DNA from: Galeruca laticollis
Lineage: Eukaryota; Arthropoda; Insecta; Coleoptera; Chrysomelidae
Length of the DNA: 64,000 bases
Direction of reading: 5' to 3'
NCBI GenBank assembly: GCA_963921935.1
Contig: OY998180.1
Span: forward strand, 42,842,811 to 42,906,810
In this document: positions 43,601 through 55,500 of the stretch, in pieces
How the letters are laid out: every line of letters begins with the position of its first letter
Position numbering within the stretch: the first letter of the stretch is position 1
Notes under the pieces: model-generated
Database searches by the model: none
Told to the model about the DNA's origin: nothing
Seen by the model: only the letters and a program-made list of their open reading frames with translations
Translations under genes and position numbers: made by a program

Positions 43601-43808
43601 CACCAATCTAAAAAGTTCAATCTCAAAAGAAAAAAAGAGCAATATAGTGTATGAAATACCATGTAAAAACTGTGAAGGGGTCTACATCGGACAAACAAGT
43701 CAGTATTTGAAAAGCAGAATAAATAGTCACAATAGTCACTGTAGCTTTCCTGTCACAAACGACAATCATGTTGTTCCTGCCAACGCCACTCTTATTATTT
43801 TAACTTAA
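43600..43808 (+). pseudogene. PLE 2 GIY-YIG N-terminal part, inverted
   Basis: Plus strand: SNIVYEIPCKNCEGVYIGQT, SQYLKSRINSHNSHC. This is the first half of the same nuclease type, running towards the opposite strand. The two halves meet at about 43600 in opposite orientation, so an inversion or a foldback broke the gene. Confidence 0.78.
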
Positions 43809-44035
43809 TAACTTTTCTATAATTTGGTTGTATTGGTGTTGGTAAATACATACATAATTATTATATATTTTATTGATTACTAAATTACAAAGAAGAAATT
43901 ATGATGGAAGAAATTGTACGCTGGAAAACCAAGAAAGAAACAATGATAAAAGAAATCAAGAAATAGAAGATGGGAGACAAGTAAACATAATACAAGAACA
44001 AGAAAGATATGATGATCACAGTCAAACTGTAGTGT

Positions 44036-44522
44036 GAAGATACATTAAAAAGATAAACAAATATCTACGAATTTTATGTAATCAGGATCACTGTCAATGG
44101 GAAAATAATTTAAATCAGGTAGAAAGATTCCTTAATCAAATACCTCATGGTATTACAAATGAATGCCGAGTATTTATTTACAGGCACAATACTTCAAAGA
44201 AATTGGGTAGTTAATCGAAAATTAGAAATGGAAGATGTTATGAATAAGGTGAATGAAAGACTGCAGAAACAAGCTAAAAAATATATTAAAAGGATGAATA
44301 AAAAAATAAAAAGAAGACCGTTTTTGAAAAAGGAGAATTAATAATTGTAAGATCGTTGCAAAAAGATCAGAGAATTGTTGCGCAAAATTATTGCTACCAT
44401 TTGAGGGACCCTATATTGTAGGTAACGAAGGAGCACAAAATAGTTACCAATTATTAGACCCCACTACCGGTAATGAAAGAGGAGTTTTTAGCATAGAACA
44501 GGTATATAAATATTATGCATAA
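44036..44522 (+). pseudogene. pol: Element D integrase C-terminal relic
   Basis: RYIKKINKYLRILCNQDHCQ, NNLNQVERFLNQIPHG, then shifted frames: EYLFTGTILQRNWVVNRKLE, ELIIVRSLQK, PFEGPYIVGNEGAQNSYQLL and VFSIEQVYKYYA. It closely parallels family B integrase (25389-25885). At least three frame breaks. The join to gag-tail-like sequence at 44035 mirrors the gag-integrase junction of family B. Confidence 0.85.
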
Positions 44523-44766
44523 CTTGGAACAAATGATATTATGTTACGTGAAATTTTAAATATAGATGTAGGAGAGTTAATAAGTTTTATGGGAATTCGG
44601 GACAATAGTTTAATTTGATTGAAGATAAGATTTTAGAAATATGTTAGTAATCATTTGGAAAATATTACTATGTTTTACTAAGATACTAGTATAATATTTG
44701 GCAATTTTGAAAGATGAAATTATAATAATATACAAGAATCGATTTGTCATTCTTTTATTAGGGGGA

Positions 44767-46300
44767 TTTAATACAGTTCCTCTATTTGAAATTAAAAGAA
44801 ACATTGAAATAAGGAAAATTATTTATAGTTGTTTGCAATACTTTCGATACACACTGTATTATATGTAAAATCAATAATTTTGAAAGATTCGGTATATATA
44901 TCAAACTTGACATTTTAATTTCTGATGACATTTATGCAGAGTATTTTTAATGATAGATATATCATATTACGATTTGAAGAAATATATTTGAAATTTCAAA
45001 ACACAGAGGTCTCTGCTAGCAGACTTACAATTGTAATAAAATAATTGAAAATCTCTCTTTGTTATTGGGAAACATAATTTAGTATTTTTTTTAAAAAAAG
45101 AATTTCTCGTAACTACAGGAGAAGAGATTTATTTATTTGAACAAAGTTTAGTTAGTTGAATTTGAAACTCCCACGAGACAACATCACATTTAGAGTTGTC
45201 TCATTTTTTTGAGAATATAATAGAAATTATTCAATTATACAATCAGATCATAAAGCCATCCATTATAAAGCCAGTGCGTGCATAATTCGAAGAAGAATTG
45301 CATCGTATATAGTGTAAGCGGTTCCAGTTTTCTAAATTAAATATTTAGAAAGTATCCAGAATTCTAAATTCGTTTAGAATAAGTACGAGTTGTTCCTGTT
45401 TCTAGTTGCTGAGTCCGCTCCAGTTTTTTAAATTATTTCTCGAGAATTAACAGGCCTTTTTTTGAATAAATTTAAAATAGATGCATCTATAGGATAGTTT
45501 TGAATTCAAACAAAATTAACGTTATATATATGAAATTTTACATCAAGCGAAGAAATTTTTTGAATAGACAATTTTGATCGGAGAATGTGTTATTTGACAT
45601 TTATACACGTCAAGTGTAAATTTGATGATTTGAACTTTTGGTAAAAATATTTAATTAGGTTGTTTTCTAGCATATATGTTGTTCTAATTTTAAGGTTAGT
45701 AGAAAATACGATCTTTGTTCTTTTATGATATTTTTGGGGAATAATAATTTTTTGAAATTTGTTATCTGATAGTATAATATATAATTTTTGATTCCAGCTC
45801 ACTGTGGTATTCATTCAACACATATTTTTATAGAATTAAACATTTTTCATTCAATAGAATTTTCGATCTAATCAGTGACATTTGGTTAATTTTCAGTGAC
45901 AGAAAAATCATAAATGTCATAAGATAATTAAAGTGCCTTTTATAATATTGAATAAACAGTTACTCGAGATTCTGAATAATAGAGTAATATTTAATTTGGA
46001 GAATACGTTAAAATTATAAAATTTGAATTATTATTTTTTAAACAATTTGATCCCACCCTGAGACAAGAGTGATTAAGTCGATTGTGAATAAATTCATCTT
46101 TCTAAATACAAAATTAATATTTATCATAGCCGGGCATTGTTTGACAACTACTGTCAAAATTGAAATATATTGCATACGCTGCTAAAGCTGTGTGTGCAAT
46201 AGTGTCGCTACAATCACATATTGTAAAACGTTGACAAATAATATTTCATAGTGTTATATTCATATATCCATTCATTAAAGGTATAGTATAGTATATCAAA
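44767..46300 (+). repeat. Element D LTR
   Basis: 1534 bp, much like the length of the family B LTRs, with scattered shared blocks (TTATACACGTCAAGTGTAAA, ACTGGAGC..., TAACAGGCCT). It follows AGGGGGA and precedes TGTCACCCAACGCGGGG. More diverged than the two B LTRs are from each other. Confidence 0.72.
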
Positions 46301-46301
46301 T

Positions 46302-46318
46302 TGTCACCCAACGCGGGG
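46302..46318 (+). promoter_or_regulatory. Primer-site-like motif after element D LTR
   Basis: TGTCACCCAACGCGGGG, 14 of 17 matches to TGGCGCCCAACGTGGGG. Confidence 0.65.
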
Positions 46319-46348
46319 AAATTACAATTATAAGATTGAATATGTAAC

Positions 46349-46350
<2 letters not shown>

Positions 46351-46395
<45 letters not shown>

Positions 46396-46894
46396 AAGGT
46401 GTAGGAATATCGCGTGATATGTTAACAACAACAACAAAGAGATTCATGGGTAATTCACGCAAAATAAGGGCTACTGAAATAGAGTGGTAACCATGGACAT
46501 GCATGTTTCTGGCTCATTTTGCCTCTTCAGCACGGCATAACCAAATAAGGATGTGAAATTTGGGAGCAAAGATATTAATCGAAATATGGGAAAACACAAA
46601 ATAACGGATTTCAGCCGGGGGGCTATATGCGCCTCCGTGTCGATGTTGGTTGTTGTCCTGAAAACTCGGGATTTTCCAATTTAAGACACAAATGGGCGTT
46701 TGGTTTCCCTGCTGAAATCCGCTATTTTGTGTTTTCCCATGTTTCGATTAACATCTTTGCTCCCAAATTTCACATCCTTATTTGGTTATGCCGTGCTGAA
46801 GAGGCAAAATGAGCTAGAAACATGCATGTCCACGGTTACCACTCTATTTCAGTAGCCCTTATTTTGCGTGAATTACCCATGAATCTCTTTGTTG

Positions 46895-46935
<41 letters not shown>
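46351..46935. repeat. Foldback element between (TA)n tracts
   Basis: (TA)n at 46351-46392 and 46896-46933. Inverted arms 46430-46615 and 46711-46896, 186 bp each with about five mismatches, and a 95-bp loop. The arms contain the GAAACATGCATGTCC core shared with 23461 and 37899. No ORF. Confidence 0.88.
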
Positions 46936-47773
46936 AGATAGTCTTTGCCGACTAATTAGGTATAAAACCACGAATATTGGGGTAACGGCAAGAGTTAATT
47001 AAAGAAAACTCTTATATTATATTAATGTAATTATAGATACATGCAATTAATAATTATAAATTAATTTAAGTTTAATGTCAATCAATCTATTTAAATATTA
47101 ATTTTAATTAATTAATTATCAATTGATTTAAAAATAACCTGGTCAGGATTTCGATAAGCGTATTTATCTATTATTGTAACATTAATGTTTCATGTGGTTA
47201 ACAGATCCGTGAAGGTCGTAGATATAGTAAACAATATCTTTTCACACACGAAAGGTTAACACTAAGTTTTATATTTATTGTAGATTTTTTTGTTGTTTTA
47301 ATTTATGATTTTTGAAAATGAAGAAGTTATTTTTGTGTCACGATAGTGGAAAATTAATCAATTTTAATAACATAAGTGTAAACTAATGTTATTGTTAACT
47401 TCTGATGGACACGATGAATATACTGGTATGGATGAAAGCTCTGATGATTCAGATGATATTAATACCGATTCAGAAAATGAATACAAAAAAATAATTAACA
47501 GAATAAGATTTACATTTAAAATAAGTATATTATAATTATTACAACTAAGATACGATGCAATTGATAACATTTATTATAAAAAAAATTAACTAGTTTTTAA
47601 TACAATAAAAATTTTACTATGCATGAACATTGAAGGAACAAATAAAAGAACTTCGATTTTATTTAGATATTCCATAGACGACTTTTTTCAATAAAAAATG
47701 GTTCTTTCCTTACATAAAAAACATTTTTATTGAGCTCAACAATTCATGCTTCATAGATAAGAATTTTAAAAAC
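46936..47773. other. PLE-end-like start, otherwise no gene
   Basis: 46936-47015 (AGTCTTTGCCGACTAATTAGG, AATATTGGGGTAACGGCAAG) resembles 28945-29020. The remainder is AT-rich with no coding support. Confidence 0.5.
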
Positions 47774-49967
47774 AATATTACTATATGGTGTACCATTTAA
47801 AAACTTACAATGGACTATATCTCACAAACGAAAGATTATATAAAACATGCATAAAACCGTTTCTGGGATAGGAAGGGGAACTAAAATAGCATAAAAGAGG
47901 GCTCACCCTCATCAATCCCCTAGGCCTCACCTACCCCAAATAAAAAATTTTAAATTGCAAACCCATACTTTGGATACATCACTGAAAATCCTATGAAAAT
48001 GCTATCCAATGGTATAAATAATAATTGTACAGCAAAATTTAATTAAGTCTTTGTTGAGCCACAGATTTGTTAAATTTTCAAAAACGTTTTTTATTTAACA
48101 AAAAAAAGTACCCACGGACACTTATTATTGAAAATAAAGTTTTATTGGCCTTTGGAGCTTTTTAACATTGTATCACAAGTAGGGTTTGTTTGTTTTTAAA
48201 ATTGGTAGGTATTAATTCGGTAATTATTATTTTTTATACTATTGGATAGCATTTTTGTAAGCGTTTTAATGATGTATCGCAAGTAGGGGCTAATTAATTT
48301 TTTTACAGTTGGGGTAGGTGTAGGGTTTCCATGTGTTCTGGATTTGAGGCTTAAATTCAGTGTATTTCGAAGACCTTTGGAAGGACGTCCAATGTCCTGG
48401 ATTTCTTAAATGCCTAAATTACAATTTATAGGTCTGTTCCAACAAACACAAAAACCGTACAATTACGATACAAACCCAGTTGACTTGCTGATTAGTGAAT
48501 ATAATAAGTCTCTGTAATTTACATCAAAATTTGCTGCGTTACTGAGATTATACGGTAATAAAACGGTATTTACTTCGGTTGAAAGTGGAAGTGGAAGTTT
48601 TTTAATATGGATTCGGATGTGGAAGATCCCACAGCACATTAGCAACAAAAGCTAAACGTATAAATAAATACAGAAAAGAATGGGAAAATACATTTACTTG
48701 GCTTAAACAAGATAATAAAAAATCTCGTGTAAAAAATCATTTTTATTTATGTATCTAGGTATGGGGGACATAAAACGGCATGCAGAAGGCACTGAGCAAA
48801 ATAACAAGGTGTGGTAAAACAAAATAAAACCCTACAATCATTTTTTGGACGGGAAGTTGTAAATTCTCAGCAAGAAAAAATGTTTTTCCAGGAGTAAAGA
48901 GTTACTTTCTTTCCCAGGAAGAGATTCCCATTGCCCTTCGGTTTTGTTTCAGATGATTTTATTGTGCAAAAAACTGAATGCTATTTAGGTTTTTTTCACA
49001 ATACTCCAAAAGTTTTAATTAGCACGGAACAAAAACTTGAAAAAGCCGGTTTACTATGCTTTGAAGTTTTTATTTTAGAATCTCTAAGAGAAAAAATTAG
49101 TCAAAGGAATAATGACAGTTTCTTTGGTTTTCTAGCTACAAATTTTTTTAAAATTTTTTCTCCATACAAACCAAAAAGAATATCCTTTTATAAAAACTTT
49201 GCCAAATATCTTGATTCAAAATATGATTTTTCGGAAAATAATTTGTTTTTAAAATTATATATTTTTTCTCTAAAAAGTCCTTTTGACTTTGATTCAATTG
49301 TGGAAATCGTAACTAACTTATCCATAGACATAATTATTGATAATTTGTATGAAGAATATTGTATATTAAAACATATCCTTGACAAAGCTTGCGCCTTTAC
49401 CTGAGGAATCCATTATTCAGAAATGGAACAACATATTTTTAGCTAACCCCGAAATTCATTATTTTTTAAAAATAATACAGTTTCTGTTCGAACAAATTTT
49501 TTCTTTATGCAATGCGCGTGCAGCGCGTGCTGCATAAACTTTTGATTTTAAATTAACCTGTCAAGAATTTTATGATATGGCAGTTAAAAACAAAAAGCTC
49601 TTAGAAGCAGTCCGTTCTATTAAAAAATATCATAATACATTTTTCAAAGGATTTTTAAGTTGTTATTTTGTTAGAAAAAACTTAGCTTTTGTTAATTTTT
49701 TATATAAAATAAATACTGTTTTAGTTTTAAAAAAATGTACTTTTTTATATGTGTCTGTTCTTCCTTTTTTAAACTTGTGTCCTGCGATTTGCAGATTTAA
49801 ATCTGGCAACCCTAGGTAGGTGGGACCCAGGGGGTTGATGGGGGTGAGTTCTCTTTTATGTCATTTTAGTTCCCTCTTCCTATCCTAGAAACGGTTTTAT
49901 GTATTTTTTATATCATCTTTCGTTAGTGAGATATAGTCCAAGTTTTCGAATTGTCACACCGTATGTA
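47774..49967 (+). mobile_element. hAT-like DNA transposon relic with long TIRs
   Basis: Terminal inverted repeats of ~155-160 bp: 47774-47935 and 49813-49967 (shared GGACTATATCTCAC.AACGA, TAAAACCGTTTCT.GGATAGG, ACCTAC). A second inverted pair inside (about 47930-48040 and 48208-48325; shared ATGCTATCCAAT). Between them lies a decayed hAT transposase on the plus strand. An 8-bp target duplication could not be seen. Confidence 0.7.
48640..49640 (+). pseudogene. hAT-like transposase relic
   Basis: Starts with a BED/TTF-like finger remnant: AKRINKYRKEWENTFTWLKQ, then MGDIKRHAEGTE in another frame. The 157-codon frame 48931-49404 includes FVSDDFIVQKTECYLGFFHN, YLDSKYDFSENNLFLKLYIF and NLYEEYCILKHIL. 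The end reads YFLKIIQFLF (start of the hAT dimerisation region), a deletion, then NLTCQEFYDMAVKNKKLLEA and VRSIKKYH. It resembles the C-terminal half of hAT transposases of the zinc-finger-MYM-like type. Several stops; not functional. Confidence 0.65.
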
Positions 49968-50500
49968 TGTACACTATTTTTTATACATTATATTCTTGTT
50001 TACAGCACGTAACAGTCCGTGCATCCTTTCTCTTTCGTTCAAACTCATCTAGAGCGAAAATAATCAATTTAAATCATTGCAACCACTGCTTGCGGTCATT
50101 TTTTAAATGGCAACCATTGGTTATGATGTACAGTAAATATTAAACATCAATTCGATGTAATATTTATTAAAAAGCAGAAGACTGTAAATAATTAACAGTA
50201 ATGTACCTGTTTACACCTGGCAACCCAAAGGTTGCGGCTGACTGGGAGCTGGCAACCATTCTTTTTTAATTCTTCACATCATTTCCTTACAAATGACTTA
50301 TAAATTATTAAGAAACGTATAGTTGCAATTTATATGAATAAATTAATTACACTAAATTTAATTACAGGTGATTGACTAATCATTAATTTAAATTTAGTTT
50401 CATTGAAAAACAGATACCTGCAGAATCGAGCGGTGGGATCTCGTACTATTATTGTGTTAAATAAGAATATAAACTTTTTCATTTAGATAATGTGGCATTA
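49968..50500. other. No gene seen
   Basis: Contains a repeated GGCAACC.TT motif (50090-50110, 50218-50260). No supported ORF. Confidence 0.45.
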
Positions 50501-50599
50501 GTTTTGCATTTGGTAAGATTGTAGTATTAAGTATGAATGGGGCGCGTCTGTACGTTTGGTATATTATAAAGCATAGGCATAAGATTGAGCGTCTGCACC

Positions 50600-51100
50600 G
50601 CCGTCAAAGTCTCCGGGGTGTATAAAACGCGAAACGCGCGCAGAATATCGACCGTTCAAACAACCCCTGGCCAACACCCTTTCGGTGAATGCCATGCAAC
50701 ACCATTTAGTTATTGCACTCTCTGAATAACACTTGTGTTACGTTTGGTAGTGTACGTTATGTAATAATATAATTCCTTGCATATTTATAATTATTAATAA
50801 TAATTCCCACTACTATTGTCTATATTTAATCAATAGTAATAATATACGGATTATTTCAAGTTTATTATTCAAGTTCTGTTCCTGTGGTACACTGGGTTGG
50901 CTTAAATAACATTGCATTGTTACTATTTATTCCATTTATACGTCTTAAAAATTAGTGCAATCTTTTTAACTATTTGTTTATAAATACTCATCACTCTACT
51001 CACTGTACAATACTCATCATCGTATCATCAATCAATTTAGAGGATACCTACTTCAAATCGTCAGATTTATTCACAACAGTATCAAAACTCGCAGAAGGTA
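50600..51100 (+). promoter_or_regulatory. Promoter-like stretch with TATA box and downstream splice donor
   Basis: A less AT-rich island (50520-50720) has GGGGTGTATAAAACGCG (TATA box 50621-50627). About 470 bp downstream, GAAGGTAAGTTTAC (about 51093-51106) is a strong 5' splice site. No ORF joins them. It could be the first exon of a host gene leaving the window's annotated space, or a solo LTR promoter. Confidence 0.35.
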
Positions 51101-52595
51101 AGTTTACTTTCAATTTTGAATTTTATTCACCAACTATACAAATGATTTTTAATAATTTTTTGTATGGAATGTGTTTGTAATTTAATTATTTGTTATAACG
51201 GTTCCGAAAATTTTGTGTGGGAGCGTGTGTTCTATACCAGCGAGCGATAGTAGCTGGTTTCGCGCGGTATAAGGGAGTGAGGGTGGGAGCTGCTTTGTGG
51301 ATCAATACTACAGGTCGCCTGGTCTAAGCTAAACTCTATTACATACATGTTCTTTTTTAATGCTTTATTTATTTTGAAGAATTGCCTTTACTATACATGG
51401 TATTTCATATTTACTTTCATTAAATCGATTTTACAAAAGATAACATCTACATCAAATCGTTGGAAATCTGCTATCATTCGTATATTATTTAATATTTTTT
51501 GTCACAGGCATGCAGCAATTTTTTGCGCAAAATCGGTAAAAATGATTTATAGTTTTAATTCGCCCCAATTCCCTTAAAGCTTCTCCGGTTTTTGAACTTT
51601 GACAAATGAATGAATGTATTCAAACAAAAATTGTTTTTTCATAATCATAAACAAAATTAAATTGTTCCCGTTTCCGTAACTTATTGCTCAGTAGAATGCT
51701 TTGCCCCATAATTAAATTTAAAAAAAATAATACCTGATCTTTAACAATCTTCTAAACAATTTTTAAAAAGCAATTATCAAAATGACTTCACCAAACATGT
51801 TAGTTTGTAACAAGAATTCCTACATTAATTAATATACCAATCTTTTTTAACTCATTAATATTTTTATTGTATTTCTAAGATACAGTTTAGCATATTATAG
51901 TTTGTAAATGTTTTTTTCCTTTTTATTTACTAAGACTAAGATAAATATCACACGAAACAATTTTAGTCGTTCAAATAATATTTGGGAACATACCTATATC
52001 ATAAATAGGTAATGGTCGAAAAAGTACTACACAGAAAAATACTTAGGGGAAGGTTGCCAATATTGGATCGAAAGTAGGATTTAGTGAGTTTGTAACCAAA
52101 ATATGGGCATCAGCTTCACTAAATTTTACCTGTTGTTAGTAATCTAAATAGATATTAAAACGCAGTTCAAATGTAAATATATTCATAAAATATATTTTGA
52201 GAATATCGTGGAATAAGTCAAATATGGGCACTGGTTTCTTAAATTCGACCTACTAATAAATTATGGTTTAAAACAGAAAAATAACTTATTTAGAACTATA
52301 AAACATAAATAAACTAGGAAAATAAAAATAAATATTTTGATAAGGAAATATGTTTATTTCCAAAAGTTATGGAACATCTTAAATTCTAATAGTTAACATT
52401 TTTTCTATAAAATTACGTCAGTTTTTAAATTTGGAAAAAAAATCTCGACCCCTGGTTACCTTAGGAATATCCAAAATGTTAACAATCTAGTTATTTAACA
52501 CCTTAGAAACGTCTGTTACACATAGCAAGACAAAACAGGTATTATTTTTGGAATGTTTCCACAGAAAACTTCCACTGTTTTATCATCATTGTGCG
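51101..52595. other. No gene seen
   Basis: A second G-rich patch (51190-51330), then AT-rich DNA. No coding support on either strand. Confidence 0.45.
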
Positions 52596-53735
52596 CTAAC
52601 CTGCCAGATAAAATATTTTTTTATTAGCGTTGGCATCATATTCAAGTCTCACTAGTAAAAAATCATGAACCTTAATTTGACTAACTTTCGCATGATCCAG
52701 TGTTTCACTAGAAATATCTTCTTCGACATCGTCACTGGCCGAAAATATTTCGGTTTCTACTGACGTGTCAGGTTCATGGAGGGAATAAGTGTCGTGTTTC
52801 CTCCACTGTCGCAATAACATCAGCGTTATCAATAGCCTCAAGAAGTTCTGCGACTAGTTTTATTTTTACTGTTTTTGCCTCTTTTATTTTATTACGGTTT
52901 AATTCAGCTTTTGCGTTTTCTTCAGCTCTTAGCTTTTGTCGTTCTAAATTTTCTTTATACGGACTGCTGGTAATAATTTTCGCATCATGTTGTTTTCTTT
53001 TCTTTGAAGGGCCAGATTTTGTCTGAAGTATAGGGAAAACTTGATGTAAGGATTCGGAAAAACGTTCTTCTAATAAGGATCAATTATATTGGCATTATTG
53101 GCAATAGGAATGTCTTCCAAAGCTTCTGAAGCAGCAAAATGGTGGTCTTTAAATACATGTCGATTAACAGACCAAATACCAGAAGTTTTTGATAACATTT
53201 TCAGCTGTGCTAATCGTCGCTGCACTACCACAGGCTTCTGCAAGTAATGCGATAACATCATAGGGAGTACTTGCTTTTCCCACATTTTCTCGTAAATAAG
53301 TTTCTTGTGCTTGGACATAGTAAATTCCGAAAAAAGGCAACATCTAATGGCTGCATGCGATGAGTTGTGTGCCTCGGCAATTGTAGCATTATTATTCCAT
53401 TATCTCGTGCAAACAAAAGTGCTTCTGAATTTTGACTATGAGTAGACTGTCCATCTAAGATTAGCACCACCGGTTCTTCTTTTGAACAAAACTGTTTTTG
53501 AAGTGATGGAGCCACGTAACAAACAAAATTCACTAGTTATGTAACCAGAGTCGGAAATTGTGACTCTAGTTCCTACTGGAGCTCCTTTTTCTAATGCAAA
53601 TATCTTTCTTTTAAAGATAAACATAGGGGGATATAGGATCCTGCAGCGTTAACGTAGCATACAACAGTGGTATTGCCGCACCTATTGACAACTTGCCCTA
53701 CTTATTGTTTTCCGAGAATAGTAAGGGCAAATTCC
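52596..53735 (-). pseudogene. Pogo/jerky-like DDE transposase relic
   Basis: Minus strand from 53735: GQVVNRCGNTTVVCYVNAAG, FIFKRK, GTRVTISDSGYITSEF, then after a shift FVCYVAPSL, PVVLILDGQSTHSQNSEALL (second catalytic Asp), IIMLQLPRHTTHRMQPLDVA (third Asp in QPLDV) and LSKTSGIWSVNRHVFKDHHF. The C-terminal piece (52596-52841) is acidic. This is the DDE_1 superfamily (Tc1/mariner class, pogo/Tigger type). The N-terminal CENP-B DNA-binding domain is missing: at 53720 it is cut by an interspersed repeat. Confidence 0.82.
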
Positions 53736-53895
53736 ATAGTACCATGTTCTAATACAGCTTTTGAGCTTTTAGATTTACAATAACAGTTTGAAAGACCCTC
53801 AATGACTTTCAAAAACGAAAAAGAGTTCTTCACTCAGCCACTTGAAGGGTCGTTTTCGATAAACCTACTTCTATAAAACGTTTTACAATTTTCAA
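53720..53895. repeat. Interspersed ~175-bp repeat, copy 1
   Basis: TAAGGGCAAATTCCATAGTA through GAAAGACCCTCAATGACTTT to CTACTTCTATAAAACG. About 97% like 60004-60178. It interrupts the pogo-like transposase here and the second LINE there. A looser relative is at 54018-54130. Confidence 0.82.
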
Positions 53896-54755
53896 AAAAT
53901 ACAGTTCTATTAGTTGGATTTATATTTCATAACTAATTATCGGAAATGTGCTATACAGAAAAGATGCCTATCAAATGTTTTGGTACTAGCGTTGCTTCAA
54001 AATTTATTTTTTCAGAATGGTAAGAACAAATTCCTGAGTAACTAAACTTTTAATGCAGTTTTTCGACTGGATGCTTTTGGATTTTCAATAAAAGGACTTC
54101 TCATCATAAGTAGAGGTGTTTATTAGGTCATTTTAAGAATGTAAGTTTAATTGACTAGTTTAAAACGTTTTACAATTGACCAAACTGGAATTTTATCCAT
54201 TATTACTTATATCCAAAAAATTACTGTTCAAAAAAGGAGTTTTTTTCACAATTTTAAGTTATCTACGAATTTTACAATTTTACTTTCAATGTACAGTAAC
54301 TTCAAAAAAACAACAATTAAATAAATAAAGCATGAAACATTTTAAAATTATAGTGAGTGTACTATTTCTTACCGTTCTAAAATGTATAAAAATATTTACA
54401 CCTTCATTGAAGCGTATCAAAGTCGAAATATTAGCAAGTTACGTTGATTTTTGTTCAACGGTGTATATTTTTATTCTTTTACCCAATTCTTCCAGTTTCA
54501 GCGACATTCTGTATTGTCGTTCGTTCTGATAATTATTCCACTCTCTTCCTTTTATAATCACTCAACCAAAGTCAATATCATGCATAAAAGTAGCAAAGTG
54601 GATAATGAGAACTAAGAACTAAGTGATATTCTCCCAAAAGGGTAATATATAGCTTTTTTCCTCAATTCAATCAACCATATACATATTTCTTGCATTTCAT
54701 CCTTTTCAAACAGTTTAGGACGAGGCAGGGCTAGAGTACTGAGTATCACGCATTG

Positions 54756-54940
54756 TTGTGTGGCCTGCTCGTAGTCCAGATTTGAACTCAATCATAAAAG
54801 TGTGGCACGAGACTAAGAAAGGTTTACGTTGACATAAAATAGCCCCCACCAATTCTAGAGAACTTTGCGATTTATTCATGCAGGAATGGCAAAAACATCC
54901 ACCGAATGTGATCCAAGATCTGATTCAATTTTGGCCTTTA
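54756..54940 (+). pseudogene. Tc1-like transposase C-terminal fragment
   Basis: WPARSPDLNSIIKVWHETKK, GLR, stop, then RELCDLFMQEWQKHPPNVIQ: the DLNPIE-type catalytic end and C-terminus of a Tc1-like transposase. Only this piece remains. Confidence 0.75.
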
Positions 54941-55500
54941 TCAAAATATTTTCAGGAAAGTATTATATATGCCTACCAAAAAGAATGTTACTAAATTTTT
55001 AATGTCCATTTGCCTGACTATGTTTATTTGTAAAGAATTTTCAAAATTTCCGTAAATTTTGAATTTTTGTGTGCAAGTTGCACGCCGCAGCGTGTTTAAA
55101 TCGAACTTTCAAACACGCGCGTTTTTTAAAGTCCCTATGGTAACAACAACAACTCGAGAAACGTAAGTATCAATGACAACTTTTTTTATTACTTTTTAAA
55201 TTGTATATTTTCATTGTGAACCAATGTCTTATTTGGTTTTTTCAGCAAAATTTATTTGTATATTCATATATACATTGTATTCTTTTAAACATAAATAAAG
55301 AAACTTTTTGATTATTGATCTGACAGCAGTACCTCGTAACGTCAAATAAAAATAAATACTATTTAGGATGGACTTTCACGAAACTTGGCTGGCCATCGAG
55401 GACGGACTTCCATTTTTTTGTAGTAATAATATAATAATAATATTTTATTATTTCAAAGTGCACCAATAAAAAAAATAGCGTAAAGTATTTGAGGATAACT

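Larger units (their letters stand above)
43880..46318 (+). mobile_element. Element D, B-like LTR element relic
   Basis: Plus-strand order: short Asn/Arg/Glu-rich gag-tail-like piece (43880-44035), integrase C-terminus (44036-44522), 3' UTR, polypurine tract (44755-44766), LTR (44767-46300), then a primer-site-like motif (46302-46318). An LTR followed by a primer site means this LTR also acted as a 5' LTR, i.e. a former tandem. Confidence 0.78.

Noticed and set aside
47364..47570. 68-codon minus-strand ORF and the 61-codon ORF at 48463
   Set aside because: Low-complexity, no conserved motif; the latter is antisense to the hAT relic start.
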